This document shows, one piece after another, positions 1-7,303 of a stretch of 39,638 bases of DNA (positions are counted from its first letter, which is position 1; each line of letters begins with the position of its first letter). The position numbers were made by a program, and so were the translations under genes. The DNA lies in NCBI GenBank assembly GCA_028284125.1, contig JANQSI010000011.1, positions 1 to 39,638 on the forward strand, read 5' to 3'. A model generated the notes under the pieces. That model was not told where the DNA came from, ran no database searches, and saw only the letters and a list, made by a program, of their open reading frames with translations. Source of the stretch: Cyclobacteriaceae bacterium. GTDB taxonomy: Bacteria > Bacteroidota > Bacteroidia > Cytophagales > Cyclobacteriaceae.

Positions 1-3
1 CTC

Positions 4-11
4 TACTTTTG
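4..11 (+). promoter_or_regulatory. Bacteroidota -7 promoter element for tRNA-Phe
   Basis: TACTTTTG matches the Bacteroidota sigma-A -7 consensus TAnnTTTG exactly and ends 14 bases before the first base of the tRNA, a sensible distance to a start site just upstream of the mature 5' end. Any -33 element lies outside the window. Position and consensus are seen; promoter activity is inferred. Confidence 0.55.
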
Positions 12-25
12 CCAACTCATTTTTT

Positions 26-98
26 GGTGCTGTAGCTCAGTTGGTAGAGCATCGGACTGAAAATCCGTGAGTCGGTGGTTCGAATCCACTCAGCACCA
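26..98 (+). tRNA. tRNA-Phe (anticodon GAA)
   Basis: The sequence folds as a full cloverleaf. The acceptor stem GGTGCTG (26-32) pairs with CAGCACC (91-97), with discriminator A at 98. A D arm with GCTC/GAGC, an anticodon loop CTGAAAA carrying GAA, and a T arm with loop TTCGAAT follow. GAA reads Phe codons UUC and UUU. The outermost pair of the anticodon stem is T-T, a small deviation. The CCA end is only partly encoded (A98, C99, A100), so CCA is presumably added after transcription. A hairpin terminator follows directly. Confidence 0.96.
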
Positions 99-104
99 CA
101 TCTT

Positions 105-132
105 AAAGCTGTCTTTCCGGACAGCTTTTTTT
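105..132 (+). terminator. Rho-independent terminator of tRNA-Phe
   Basis: AAAGCTGTC (105-113) and GACAGCTTT (120-128) form a perfect nine-base-pair stem around a six-base loop and run into a T tract. It lies seven bases after the tRNA and closes a single-gene transcription unit. Confidence 0.85.
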
Positions 133-159
133 GTTTCCCAACCAAACATCACTTCTAAG

Positions 160-247
160 ATCCATGAGTCGGTGGGTGGAACGCCACTCCGATCAAATCC
201 ACTCAGCACCACATCTAAAGCTACCCAATTTTGAGTGGCTTTTTTTG
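160..247 (+). repeat. Decayed duplicate of the tRNA-Phe 3' half plus terminator
   Basis: Bases 160-176 match 62-78 of the tRNA (anticodon stem to T arm) with two differences. Bases 196-216 match 83-103 exactly (T arm, acceptor 3' strand and flank). Between them the copy carries about 13 extra bases. A second hairpin follows at 217-246 (AAAGCTAC... with ...GTGGCTTT) and a T tract, then the same TTTTTTGTTTCCC seen after the first terminator. There is no 5' half, so this is not a functional tRNA. A local tandem duplication or an old attachment-site remnant are both possible. Confidence 0.75.
217..246 (+). terminator. Second terminator-like hairpin (copy)
   Basis: An imperfect stem of about ten pairs (AAAGCTACCC against GAGTGGCTTT, with one G-T pair and one mismatch) is followed by a run of T. 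It mirrors the terminator at 105-132 with a different loop sequence, so pairing was partly kept while the sequence drifted. It could act as a back-up terminator. Confidence 0.55.
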
Positions 248-278
248 TTTCCCCGAAGTTAATTCAATCTTTGCATTT

Positions 279-294
279 AGTATGCATGCATACT
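279..294. promoter_or_regulatory. 16-bp perfect palindrome, candidate operator
   Basis: AGTATGCATGCATACT is a perfect palindrome about 100 bases upstream of the chemoreceptor start. Its core TATGCATGCATA recurs at 7305-7316, upstream of the small membrane protein on the other strand. The shared core is seen; binding by a regulator is inference. The rest of 248-394 holds no gene that I can see. Confidence 0.35.
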
Positions 295-394
295 ATTTAA
301 TGGATCGATTTTCTATTAATTTACATTTGATAATCTGTAGCAATCATACGATTATCTCTCACCACTTACTTTGTATTAACCAATTACCACTAAG

Positions 395-1558
395 ATGCAG
401 TTAGTAAATCTTAAGCAACTGAAAATTCGCCATAAAGTAACCCTGGCTTTCAGTGTAGTTCTCTTGATCTTCCTTGGATTTGTTTGGTTGTCACTTAATA
501 GTCTTGGCGATGTTAAGGAGAGCTTGTCAAATCCGGCTTTCGAGAGTGTAATGTCACGGACTGCAAGTGATGTTTCAACAAATTATCAGGCGAGTTTGGC
601 TGCAATTGAAAGTTTACAAACTCAATCGTACATGTTCCTGATTTTAGCAATTCTAGTAGGAGTAGTAGGTGGATACCTTCTTTCGAAAAATATCATGGAG
701 GAACTAGGTGTAGAGCCCTTTGAAGCAGCATTAATTGCTAGTAATCTGGCTCAGGGGAATGCCGGTTTTGAATTAAATAAGCCGAAAATTAGAGGTCTAT
801 ACAAAGACATGAGAAGTATGATGATGAATCTCGGCAGGATTGTTCGAGAAACAATTCAAATCTCAGATAGCCTGGCTCTTTCATCTCAGCAATTTTCTTC
901 AGGATCGCAAAAAATCAGTGAAGTGGCCAACGAACAAACTGCTTCCGCTGAAGAGGTCGCTTCTTCCATGGAAGAAATAGTCTCATCCATTCATCAAAAT
1001 TCTTCTAATGCCGAAGAAACAGAAAAAATCAGTAGGAAAGCTGCCGAGATGATTACAGAGGTCAATGATTCCGTAAAGCAGACTGTTTCAAGGATGTCCG
1101 CTGTTTCAGAAAAAATTAAAATCATTGGAGAAATAGTTGGACAAACCAACATATTGGCTCTTAATGCCGCAGTTGAAGCTTCACGTGCTGGCGAGCATGG
1201 AAAAGGGTTTGCAGTGATTGCATCGGAAGTAAGGAAGCTGGCCGAAAAAAGCAGCGATGCAGCAGAAGAAATTATTGAGTTAGCCGAATCCAGTGTTGAA
1301 GTGGCCGGTCGTTCGGATCAGCTTCTAACTGAAGTAATCCCTGATATCGAACGAACTTCTCAGTTGGTTCAAGAAATAGTGGCCAGCTCAAAAGAACAAA
1401 GCCTTTCCTCAGAGCAAATAAATAACGCACTTCAGCATCTCAATGAAACTGTACAACACAATGCAGCTGCCGCAGAAGAAATGGCTGGTAGCAGCAATGA
1501 ATTGAGCATGCAGGCAGAAAGTCTGAAAGCAACAATTTCTTTCTTCAGACGAAACTAA
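395..1558 (+). CDS. Methyl-accepting chemotaxis protein
   Basis: This is a membrane chemoreceptor that would signal to CheA/CheW. Two membrane helices (about residues 15-34 and 79-97) enclose an outer segment of only about 45 residues. A HAMP-like linker (about 98-147) and a long coiled-coil signalling domain follow. The hairpin tip around 249-272 carries the family signature [17 protein letters not shown] and GKGFAVIA, so the CheA-contact region is intact. The extracytoplasmic part is far shorter than the usual 150 or so residues, so it either senses a membrane or cytoplasmic cue or works with a partner. No CheR-binding pentapeptide is seen at the C-terminus (ends FFRRN). No other che genes are in the window, and it appears to stand alone. 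Confidence 0.93.
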   Translation: MQLVNLKQLKIRHKVTLAFSVVLLIFLGFVWLSLNSLGDVKESLSNPAFESVMSRTASDVSTNYQASLAAIESLQTQSYMFLILAILVGVVGGYLLSKNIMEELGVEPFEAALIASNLAQGNAGFELNKPKIRGLYKDMRSMMMNLGRIVRETIQISDSLALSSQQFSSGSQKISEVANEQTASAEEVASSMEEIVSSIHQNSSNAEETEKISRKAAEMITEVNDSVKQTVSRMSAVSEKIKIIGEIVGQTNILALNAAVEASRAGEHGKGFAVIASEVRKLAEKSSDAAEEIIELAESSVEVAGRSDQLLTEVIPDIERTSQLVQEIVASSKEQSLSSEQINNALQHLNETVQHNAAAAEEMAGSSNELSMQAESLKATISFFRRN

Positions 1559-1578
1559 AGAACAATTATTCTCGTTTA

Positions 1579-1611
1579 TTTGTATATGTAATATACCGAT
1601 CGGTATATTTG
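1579..1611 (+). promoter_or_regulatory. tetR promoter with overlapping operator palindrome
   Basis: AATATACCGATCGGTATATT (1590-1609) is a perfect 20-bp palindrome just before the TetR gene. A perfect -7 element TATATTTG (1604-1611) overlaps its right half, and TTTG at 1579-1582 sits 21 bases upstream as a -33 element. The -7 element ends nine bases before the ATG, so the message would be almost leaderless. A dimer on the palindrome would cover the promoter, as expected for TetR-family autorepression. Confidence 0.65.
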
Positions 1612-1620
1612 TAACGAATT

Positions 1621-2211
1621 ATGAGAAATCCTGAGCAAACGAAACAACTGATCATTGACAAGGCGTTACCTATTTTCAATACGAAAGGGTACAATGCGGC
1701 TTCATTGTCAGATATCACTTCTGCGACAGGAATAACCAAAGGTGCTATTTATGGCAACTTTAAAAATAAAGATGAAGTAGCATCAGCAGCATTTGATCAT
1801 GCGGTTGAAATCATTATTACCATGCTTTCAAAGCGTGTTCGTTCGCAAAATAACGCTCCTGACAAATTGAGAGCGATCGTAGATTACTATGCGAAATACG
1901 TCAATAATCCGCCAATTCCTGGCGGATGTCCCATTCTCAACTCTTCGATTGAAGCGGATGACAATCTTCCTTTTCTAAGATCAAAGGTGATCAGAACTAT
2001 TGCTCTGATGAAGGATTCACTGGCGAAGATTGTTAATCGTGGAGTTTTGGAAGGTCAAATTAAGCGTGGGATTGATGCCGAAGAGCTTGGTGTATTCTTC
2101 TACGCAACCATTGAAGGTGCGATTTCGCTTTCGCGCATTGAAGGAGACGGCAGGTCCTATAAACATGTAAAGAATATTTTGTACAGAATGATTGAGGAAA
2201 TATCTGCTTGA
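1621..2211 (+). CDS. TetR/AcrR-family transcriptional regulator
   Basis: This 196-residue protein has the TetR architecture. An N-terminal helix-turn-helix (about residues 8-55) holds the core SLSDITSATGITKGAIYGNF. A helical ligand-binding and dimerisation domain follows, typical of the YxaF/AcrR type with the segment GCPILNSS near residue 102. Such proteins usually repress a neighbouring gene and are released by a small molecule. The palindrome over its own promoter and a near copy before the next gene suggest that it controls itself and the hydrolase. The ligand cannot be read from the sequence. The ATG lies 11 bases after the operator. Confidence 0.93.
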   Translation: MRNPEQTKQLIIDKALPIFNTKGYNAASLSDITSATGITKGAIYGNFKNKDEVASAAFDHAVEIIITMLSKRVRSQNNAPDKLRAIVDYYAKYVNNPPIPGGCPILNSSIEADDNLPFLRSKVIRTIALMKDSLAKIVNRGVLEGQIKRGIDAEELGVFFYATIEGAISLSRIEGDGRSYKHVKNILYRMIEEISA

Positions 2212-2230
2212 AAATTTTTTACCTATTAAA

Positions 2231-2244
2231 ATACCGATTGGTAT
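2231..2244 (+). promoter_or_regulatory. Second TetR operator-like site, before the hydrolase
   Basis: ATACCGATTGGTAT differs at one position from the inner 14 bases of the palindrome upstream of tetR. It lies in the 39-base gap between tetR and the hydrolase and ends six bases before the hydrolase ATG. Binding here could block transcription or initiation. The similarity is seen; the regulatory role is inferred. Confidence 0.6.
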
Positions 2245-2250
2245 ATTATA

Positions 2251-3165
2251 ATGAAAGACACTACCACTTACATAGCAGTTGAAAATGAGGACATGTCCAG
2301 GCCGGCGGACAGACCTGAAAAAACGAATTGGAAAATCGAGCTGATAAAAAAAGGTTTGGGTGTTCTCCAACATGCTTCCCCAAGGAAATCTGCCGAAATC
2401 ATTTGGCATTATTTCACTTTACCAGGAGGAGTCAAATTTTCGGAACCACAGAAGAAGTTGATGAGTGAGGCGGAGATCATCGAAACCAACTACAAAGGAG
2501 ATAAGATCACTGCTTATCGATGGGGTTCAGAAGGGCCGAAAGTATTGATATGTCATGGTTGGAGGTCGAAGATTGCCGATTTCCGAAGAATGATTAAAGC
2601 CTTTGTGGAATTGGGTTACGTAGTAGAAGGAATCGATATGCGAGCGCACGGTCAATCAGAAGGTAAGCATACCGCTTTGCCGGAATACCGAGACATCATT
2701 AAAAACCACTATGCAAAACACGGTCCCTATGAAACCGTCATTGGCTATTCGCTTGGAGGTATTGCCTCAGGTATTGTATTGAACGAGCTATCAAACGTGA
2801 TGCATCCGAAGCACTATTATTTGCTTTCTGCACCTCCTTACGTTCGCTACTTTTTTAAGGACATAATTAATGAAATAGGTTGCAACGAATCAGTATATGA
2901 TGCCATGTGCGATTTGGTTGAAACCTACTATCATCAAAACATTGACTACTTCGACCTTAGGGATAAGGTTGGAATGCTAAAAGACATAAAAACACATCTT
3001 ATGTATTGTGAAGATGATACGATGGTGCCTTTTAGCAAAGGGGAAGAACTTGAAACGATTTGGCCAAGCGCATCATTTGTTCATGCGAAAGGCCTTGGTC
3101 ATTATAAAATAATTGCCAACAGTTCTATAATCAAATACATCACTCAAACAGTAACAGAACCGTAA
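2251..3165 (+). CDS. Alpha/beta-hydrolase fold protein
   Basis: This 304-residue protein carries the hydrolase triad: the nucleophile elbow GYSLG with Ser167, an acid at Asp255 or Asp256 in CEDDTMVP, and His284 in GLGHY. HGW at 102-104 fits the oxyanion-hole motif. No signal peptide is visible, so it is probably cytoplasmic. The substrate is unknown; esterase, lipase or thioesterase are all possible. It directly follows the TetR gene and has its own operator-like site, so it is probably the regulated target. The N-terminal 30 residues are poorly structured and are partly encoded by a GC-rich stretch (about 2294-2318) resembling a repeat element. Confidence 0.88.
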   Translation: MKDTTTYIAVENEDMSRPADRPEKTNWKIELIKKGLGVLQHASPRKSAEIIWHYFTLPGGVKFSEPQKKLMSEAEIIETNYKGDKITAYRWGSEGPKVLICHGWRSKIADFRRMIKAFVELGYVVEGIDMRAHGQSEGKHTALPEYRDIIKNHYAKHGPYETVIGYSLGGIASGIVLNELSNVMHPKHYYLLSAPPYVRYFFKDIINEIGCNESVYDAMCDLVETYYHQNIDYFDLRDKVGMLKDIKTHLMYCEDDTMVPFSKGEELETIWPSASFVHAKGLGHYKIIANSSIIKYITQTVTEP

Positions 3166-3167
3166 TG

Positions 3168-3192
3168 CCTGCCTGCGGTAGGCAGGGTCCTT
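3168..3192 (+). terminator. GC-rich hairpin after the hydrolase (terminator or REP-like)
   Basis: CCTGCC (3168-3173) pairs with GGCAGG (3181-3186) around a seven-base loop, starting two bases after the hydrolase stop and followed by a weak T run. The GC content is unlike the surrounding AT-rich DNA and resembles short palindromic repeats of Bacteroidota. It could end the tetR-hydrolase transcript. Confidence 0.45.
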
Positions 3193-3266
3193 TAATTACT
3201 GAGCAGAGCTAAACGCTTAATGATTAGAATGTACCAAATGACTCACAATATTAAATTTTAAGAATC

Positions 3267-3368
3267 ATGAAATTTTTAACAAGAAAAATCAAAGAAGTAA
3301 GGGAAACGATTGCACTAATCAGATATCTCCTTGAAACTAAATCTTTATTCCAATTCATATTGGAATAA
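3267..3368 (+). CDS. Possible small ORF of 33 residues
   Basis: An ATG opens a 33-codon frame encoding a basic N-terminus (MKFLTRKIKEVRET) and a hydrophobic C-terminus. The stop codon falls inside a perfect 12-bp inverted repeat. I know no family for it. It may be chance, since it fills only part of a 217-base gap between genes and has no clear ribosome site. Confidence 0.2.
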   Translation: MKFLTRKIKEVRETIALIRYLLETKSLFQFILE

Positions 3369-3370
3369 AG
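3343..3370. terminator. Perfect 12-bp inverted repeat between convergent genes
   Basis: CTTTATTCCAAT (3343-3354) and ATTGGAATAAAG (3359-3370) form a perfect stem with a four-base loop. It lies 12 bases beyond the rluB stop on the minus strand and downstream of the hydrolase on the plus strand, so it fits a bidirectional terminator. It lacks a strong T tract on either strand. Confidence 0.5.
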
Positions 3371-3382
3371 CTTACGATCTTA

Positions 3383-4129
3383 TCACTTAATACCTTTAAT
3401 GGCCATGATCTCCTTAGGGCTCAAGTGACGAAACTTGCCTCTAGGGAGATTTTTCTTCGTTAAAGACCCAAACATGACACGATCCAGTTTCTTCACTTCA
3501 TATCCGAGATGCTCGAAAATTCTACGCACGATACGATTGCGACCAATGTGAATCTCAATTCCAAGAACAGAATTATCATTGCCAATAATTGCGAGCTCTC
3601 TTACTGGAGCTAGTCCGTCTTCCAACTCAACTCCATTTAATACCGAATTGAAATCTTCTTTTGTAATCGGTTTGTTGAGCTCCACCTGGTAAATCTTTTT
3701 TACTTGATGTGAAGGATGTGTAAGTTTCTTAGCTGTCTCGCCATCATTGGTAAAAAGTAACAAGCCACTGGTATCTCTATCTAGTCTGCCAACGGGATAA
3801 ATGCGTTCATTGCAGGCTTTTTCTACTAATGACATCACCGTTTTTCGCTCCTGAGGATCGTTGGTTGTGGTGATAAAACCTCTTGGTTTGTTTAGCAACA
3901 CATATTGGTGTTGTTGTGACCTCAAGGTTCGACCTTTATAGACCACCTTGTCTGTTTTCTTCACTTTGAAGCCCATCTCTTTCACCACTTTTCCATTCAC
4001 TTTGATCAGACCATCGGTGATGAGCTTGTCAGCTTCTCTACGAGAACAGACGCCAGCGTTCGCAATAAATTTGTTGAGACGTGTTTCTGAAGGATTGGAG
4101 GTCGGCGTTTTTTTCTTAGGACGTTTCAT
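3383..4129 (-). CDS. rluB: 23S rRNA pseudouridine synthase (RluB/RsuA family)
   Basis: The enzyme isomerises a uridine to pseudouridine in large-subunit rRNA. An S4 RNA-binding domain spans about residues 17-63 (RLNKFIANAGVCSRREAD). The catalytic domain follows, with GRLDRDTSGLLLFTNDG around 114-130; Asp117 is the expected catalytic aspartate. The length of 248 fits RluB. The basic head (MKRPKKKTP) is usual in Bacteroidota members. Its ATG overlaps the scpB stop by four bases (ATGA), so translation is probably coupled. It is the last gene of the dksA-like, scpB, rluB group. RluB is preferred over RluE/F because of the scpB linkage; the target base is inferred from the family. Confidence 0.92.
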   Translation of the reverse strand: MKRPKKKTPTSNPSETRLNKFIANAGVCSRREADKLITDGLIKVNGKVVKEMGFKVKKTDKVVYKGRTLRSQQHQYVLLNKPRGFITTTNDPQERKTVMSLVEKACNERIYPVGRLDRDTSGLLLFTNDGETAKKLTHPSHQVKKIYQVELNKPITKEDFNSVLNGVELEDGLAPVRELAIIGNDNSVLGIEIHIGRNRIVRRIFEHLGYEVKKLDRVMFGSLTKKNLPRGKFRHLSPKEIMAIKGIK

Positions 4130-4686
4130 TCCTTCTCCTCACCGATCGAGTTTTCCTCAGTAGCGAAATCTTTGGGTGTTGGAAGGTCCTTCAAATCGTT
4201 GATACCAAAATAATCCATGAATTTCTGACTTGTTCCATACAAAATGGGTCGACCAACACCTTCAGATTTTCCACGGACTTCAATCAATTCCTTTTCTAAC
4301 AATTTCTGAATGGAATAATCACAGCTCACTCCTCGGATTTGCTCCGCTTCGCTTTTCGTAACCGGTTGTTTATAAGCAATGATTGAAAGTGTCTCCAGCG
4401 CCGAATTGGACAACCGTTTCTTCGATTGCTGCTTCAGTAAAATTCCAATACTTGCCTGATAGGCCGGTTTTGTTAAGAACTGATAGCCTCCACCAGATTT
4501 CATTAATTCGAATGAAAAGGCATCAGCTTTAAACTTTTCCTGAATAGTTGTTAGTCCTTCAGAAATATCTTTAGAAGGCACATCCGCATCGAACATTTCC
4601 TTCAGGCAGTTTTGTATTTCTCCTTCAGTAATGGGCTTTGGAGAACAAAACACCAATGCTTCAATATGATTTGCCAGATAGTCCAT
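4126..4686 (-). CDS. scpB: Segregation and condensation protein B
   Basis: ScpB is the kleisin-associated subunit of the SMC-ScpA-ScpB complex that compacts and separates chromosomes. The 186-residue protein has the expected two winged-helix domains. The signature LSNSALETLSIIAYKQPVTKSEAEQIRGV is at about 91-120, and RGKSEGVGRPILYGTS follows near 138. The acidic C-terminal tail is common in the family. Its start overlaps the preceding stop by one base (TAATG) and its end overlaps rluB. The scpB-rluB order is widespread in bacteria. Confidence 0.95.
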   Translation of the reverse strand: MDYLANHIEALVFCSPKPITEGEIQNCLKEMFDADVPSKDISEGLTTIQEKFKADAFSFELMKSGGGYQFLTKPAYQASIGILLKQQSKKRLSNSALETLSIIAYKQPVTKSEAEQIRGVSCDYSIQKLLEKELIEVRGKSEGVGRPILYGTSQKFMDYFGINDLKDLPTPKDFATEENSIGEEKE

Positions 4687-5075
4687 TAAGAGGACTTGTT
4701 CATCTTAGCGGCAATACTATGTTGGGTGTGAGGAACCGCTCTGAGTCTTTCTTTGGAAATAAGATTACCGGTATCAATGCAAATGCCATAGGTTCCGTTC
4801 TTGATTCTCACCAAGGCGTTTTCCAGGTTATTGATGAATTTCTGTTGTCGACCTGCCAATTGGCTGAGTTGCTCTTTTTCAGCAGTGTCAGCACCATCTT
4901 CCAGCGTTTTTACTGAAGAAAAATTATCTCCGGAATCATCAGATTCCCTGGTGAGTGATGCTTTGAGTGTGCTTAATTCTTTCTGCGCTTTCTCCAGCTT
5001 TTCATTTATCAGATCTTCAAACTCCTTGAGCTCTTTCTCAGTGTATCGTGTCTTTGTAGCCTTCTTTGCACTCAT
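4686..5075 (-). CDS. DksA/TraR-family protein with degenerate zinc finger
   Basis: This 129-residue protein is DksA-like: a coiled-coil hairpin (about residues 12-90) and a C-terminal finger region. DxxDxA at the coiled-coil tip (Asp60, Asp63, Ala65), the motif DksA inserts into the RNA polymerase secondary channel, is present. Of the usual four zinc cysteines only Cys99 remains: the second is Thr102 and the C-terminal pair is missing (VPHTQHSIAAK). This substitution is familiar in Bacteroidota members, so zinc is probably not bound. It heads the scpB-rluB group and may tune transcription in the stringent response, though that role is inferred. Confidence 0.88.
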   Translation of the reverse strand: MSAKKATKTRYTEKELKEFEDLINEKLEKAQKELSTLKASLTRESDDSGDNFSSVKTLEDGADTAEKEQLSQLAGRQQKFINNLENALVRIKNGTYGICIDTGNLISKERLRAVPHTQHSIAAKMNKSS

Positions 5076-5181
5076 TCTCTTAGCATTTAAAGTCCATAAA
5101 TCGATTTAGCATGGCGAAAATACCCAGAATGGACGAGAATAAGGATAGATGATGTGATATTCCCATTCAGATTTATCAAAA

Positions 5182-5189
5182 CAAATCTA
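5182..5189 (-). promoter_or_regulatory. Candidate -7 element upstream of the dksA-like gene
   Basis: Read on the minus strand this is TAGATTTG, an exact TAnnTTTG match about 107 bases upstream of the dksA-like ATG. No clean TTTG is found at the best -33 distance; a T-rich run lies near 5213-5219. The rest of 5076-5301 shows only weak AT-rich inverted repeats. Confidence 0.35.
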
Positions 5190-5301
5190 CATTTATCTGA
5201 CCCTAAGACTCTAAAAAAAGTGTCAGACCTGCTCGTTATTTATTAATAAAAAGTCTGTTTCGGTGCTTCATACCTTGGTTATCAAAGATGATTGGTTATT
5301 G

Positions 5302-6984
5302 TCAAAAACTCGTCCATACCCAGTACAATGAGTATGAAAAGAAAACAATTAGTAAGAGAAGTATGAAAATCACAGGCCAATTTCGTTTCATACGCAGTGT
5401 AACAGGATCAATGTTGTTAAATGGATTTACTGCGAGATAACTAAGTTGTCTGAAGGTGAAAAAATAGGAGTGTAAAAAGACCCAATGTATAGGTCTGCCC
5501 AAAAAATTGTCCTTTACCCATTCTAATGCTGAGTAAGCCTTCTGAGCCTTAGACCCTTTTTTGGATCTCTCCCTAGAAATTGCATTAAACTTTAGACCTC
5601 TTTCGAGTCCAACTGTCATTTGTAGTAGCCGATGGCGAACATCAAGTGCTAAAAAACTCGCCCTTCTTTCTGAAAAAAAGAGTTTTCTACCAATAAAAAA
5701 CAAGCTAAAAGCAAAAACCGAAAATATCAATATCTGAACTGTATTGATTCCCGGATGTCCATTTGTCATCTCCGTAATTGAGGATAAGTACCCATGCATC
5801 TTTGTGAAGTTCCAAGATGTCATCAATGCGGCTAATGAAGCAACTAGCAGTATGCCCGCCGGTACAAATTCAAGAGCTTTCTGGGATTTGGTTGAAGTTT
5901 TTTGTTCCAAGGCTGAAAATATATTATTCAACCGCGTTGACTCAGCAGCGTAAAAATCATTTCCAATTAAATCAGCTTTTCTAAAGCTATTCAAGACCGT
6001 AAGCATATAATTGCCGAAAACTTGCCAAGAATTTACACCAAGCCTTTTCTTGTTCTTTTTCCGGTATATTTTCTTGATTGGACGACCTACGATATGTTCA
6101 AAAAGCTCTTCAGTGTTAAACTTCAACGTATCAGATACAGCAGCCGACTTGGCATCACTAGGCTTTGGTATTTTTTTATACTTTTCCTCTAAGAAGCTTT
6201 TTTGTGAAAGCCCCATCCATTCATCCGCAGTAGGATGATGCGTATTATGCTTGTGAAATAATTCTGCCACCGCATAGTACATCATCCTTTTTGGTCTTGA
6301 TACTTTTGCGTGCGGCACATTCATGTCATCGTCTCCGTTGTGATCTCCCTTCCTTTCGGTAGATTCTTTCAGAAAAAAGAATCCTGACTTTTCCACGGCA
6401 AAATCGTATGTCCACATGTTAAAGATTGATTCATTCTTATCCTTCTTATCAGAATTCTTTATTAGGAATGGCGGTTGATTTTCACAAAAATCCTTTACAC
6501 GGTCGGAAACTTCATTGACTTTGTTCTTAATCTCGTCATACAAATTTGACTCGGCGTTTAACTGAAGTGTTTGGACTTTGTTGAGAGGTGACAAGTGTTC
6601 AAGCTCAGCAATTCCATTTACAATCTTTGCTTCTCTTTCTTCAACTTTCCCTTCATTATGAATAAGCAGGATCTTGCCCTTTATAAATGAGTCACCCGGA
6701 GCTCTTACTGCATAAAGAATTATTCTAAAATCACCTGCCTTTATTCCTTTTATTCTGGTCGTATCTTTATAATTATTCCTAGAAGTTGCAAAAATATGAC
6801 GTTCAGATATGCTTGTACTCTTCGCCCCAATCAACAAAATAGAAGCTGCATAGGAATCTCCATATCCTCTTACATGATTGCTTATATGGCCAAAATCTAC
6901 ACTATAAATGTTCGGAATGAATCCTATGTATTCATAATTTTCAAAAAGTTCACTTAAACCTCTTTGTGGTATATGCGTCGACAA
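5302..6984 (-). CDS. Membrane protein of unknown function, 560 residues
   Basis: I do not recognise this family. The first 300 or so residues are soluble and probably alpha/beta. An N-terminal part is rich in short beta-like segments (about 15-140). A linker with many charged residues (175-232) follows. Hydrophobic segments lie at about 373-391, 415-433 and 536-556, with a basic stretch between the second and third (430-485). The C-terminus ends in the membrane. No signal peptide is visible, so the large domain is probably cytoplasmic. The start is TTG at 6984; no ATG lies upstream in frame before the stop, so the N-terminus is uncertain. A small membrane protein is encoded 62 bases upstream. 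An accessory, signalling or defence role is possible but not supported. Confidence 0.75.
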   Translation of the reverse strand: MSTHIPQRGLSELFENYEYIGFIPNIYSVDFGHISNHVRGYGDSYAASILLIGAKSTSISERHIFATSRNNYKDTTRIKGIKAGDFRIILYAVRAPGDSFIKGKILLIHNEGKVEEREAKIVNGIAELEHLSPLNKVQTLQLNAESNLYDEIKNKVNEVSDRVKDFCENQPPFLIKNSDKKDKNESIFNMWTYDFAVEKSGFFFLKESTERKGDHNGDDDMNVPHAKVSRPKRMMYYAVAELFHKHNTHHPTADEWMGLSQKSFLEEKYKKIPKPSDAKSAAVSDTLKFNTEELFEHIVGRPIKKIYRKKNKKRLGVNSWQVFGNYMLTVLNSFRKADLIGNDFYAAESTRLNNIFSALEQKTSTKSQKALEFVPAGILLVASLAALMTSWNFTKMHGYLSSITEMTNGHPGINTVQILIFSVFAFSLFFIGRKLFFSERRASFLALDVRHRLLQMTVGLERGLKFNAISRERSKKGSKAQKAYSALEWVKDNFLGRPIHWVFLHSYFFTFRQLSYLAVNPFNNIDPVTLRMKRNWPVIFILLLLIVFFSYSLYWVWTSF

Positions 6985-7046
6985 GTTTCCGGAATTTTCT
7001 AAAAGGATTGGTTGGTTAACAAGTAAGCTGTGGGAGATTCCGGAAC

Positions 7047-7247
7047 TTAATCAGGGCGAGTAAGAGTATTATCCGGTACTAATTTTCCAGTTTTTGCATC
7101 GTAGACCATTCCGGCAATGTTAGGTCTGTCGATTTTACGAGCAAAAATGTTGAGATAAAGCGAGTGGATTGCCAGTAACAATGCTACTATGAGTACCATG
7201 GATACCATCAATTTGGGAATTAGCGCTGTGGTAAAAATGTAAATCAT
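7047..7247 (-). CDS. Small single-pass membrane protein
   Basis: This gene of about 66 residues begins MIYIFTTALIPKLMV and carries one long hydrophobic segment (about residues 5-31), then a basic stretch (NIFARKIDRP) and a polar tail containing GMVYDAKTGKLVPDN. An upstream TTG at 7274 would add nine residues; I prefer the ATG because the hydrophobic segment then starts at once. No family is recognised. It lies 62 bases upstream of the 560-residue membrane protein on the same strand, so they may share a transcript. A palindrome at 7304-7317 sits upstream. Confidence 0.5.
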   Translation of the reverse strand: MIYIFTTALIPKLMVSMVLIVALLLAIHSLYLNIFARKIDRPNIAGMVYDAKTGKLVPDNTLTRPD

Positions 7248-7303
7248 ATCGGTCTTAATGGTGAATTTTGCCAAGCAAGATATTAAATAACAAATACAAA
7301 ATA

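Noticed and set aside
160-247. A second tRNA-Phe gene
   Set aside because: Only the 3' half is present, with an insertion in the T arm and no 5' acceptor strand or D arm.
2017-2409. 130-residue ORF on the minus strand over tetR and the hydrolase
   Set aside because: It is antisense to two well-supported genes and shows no family features.
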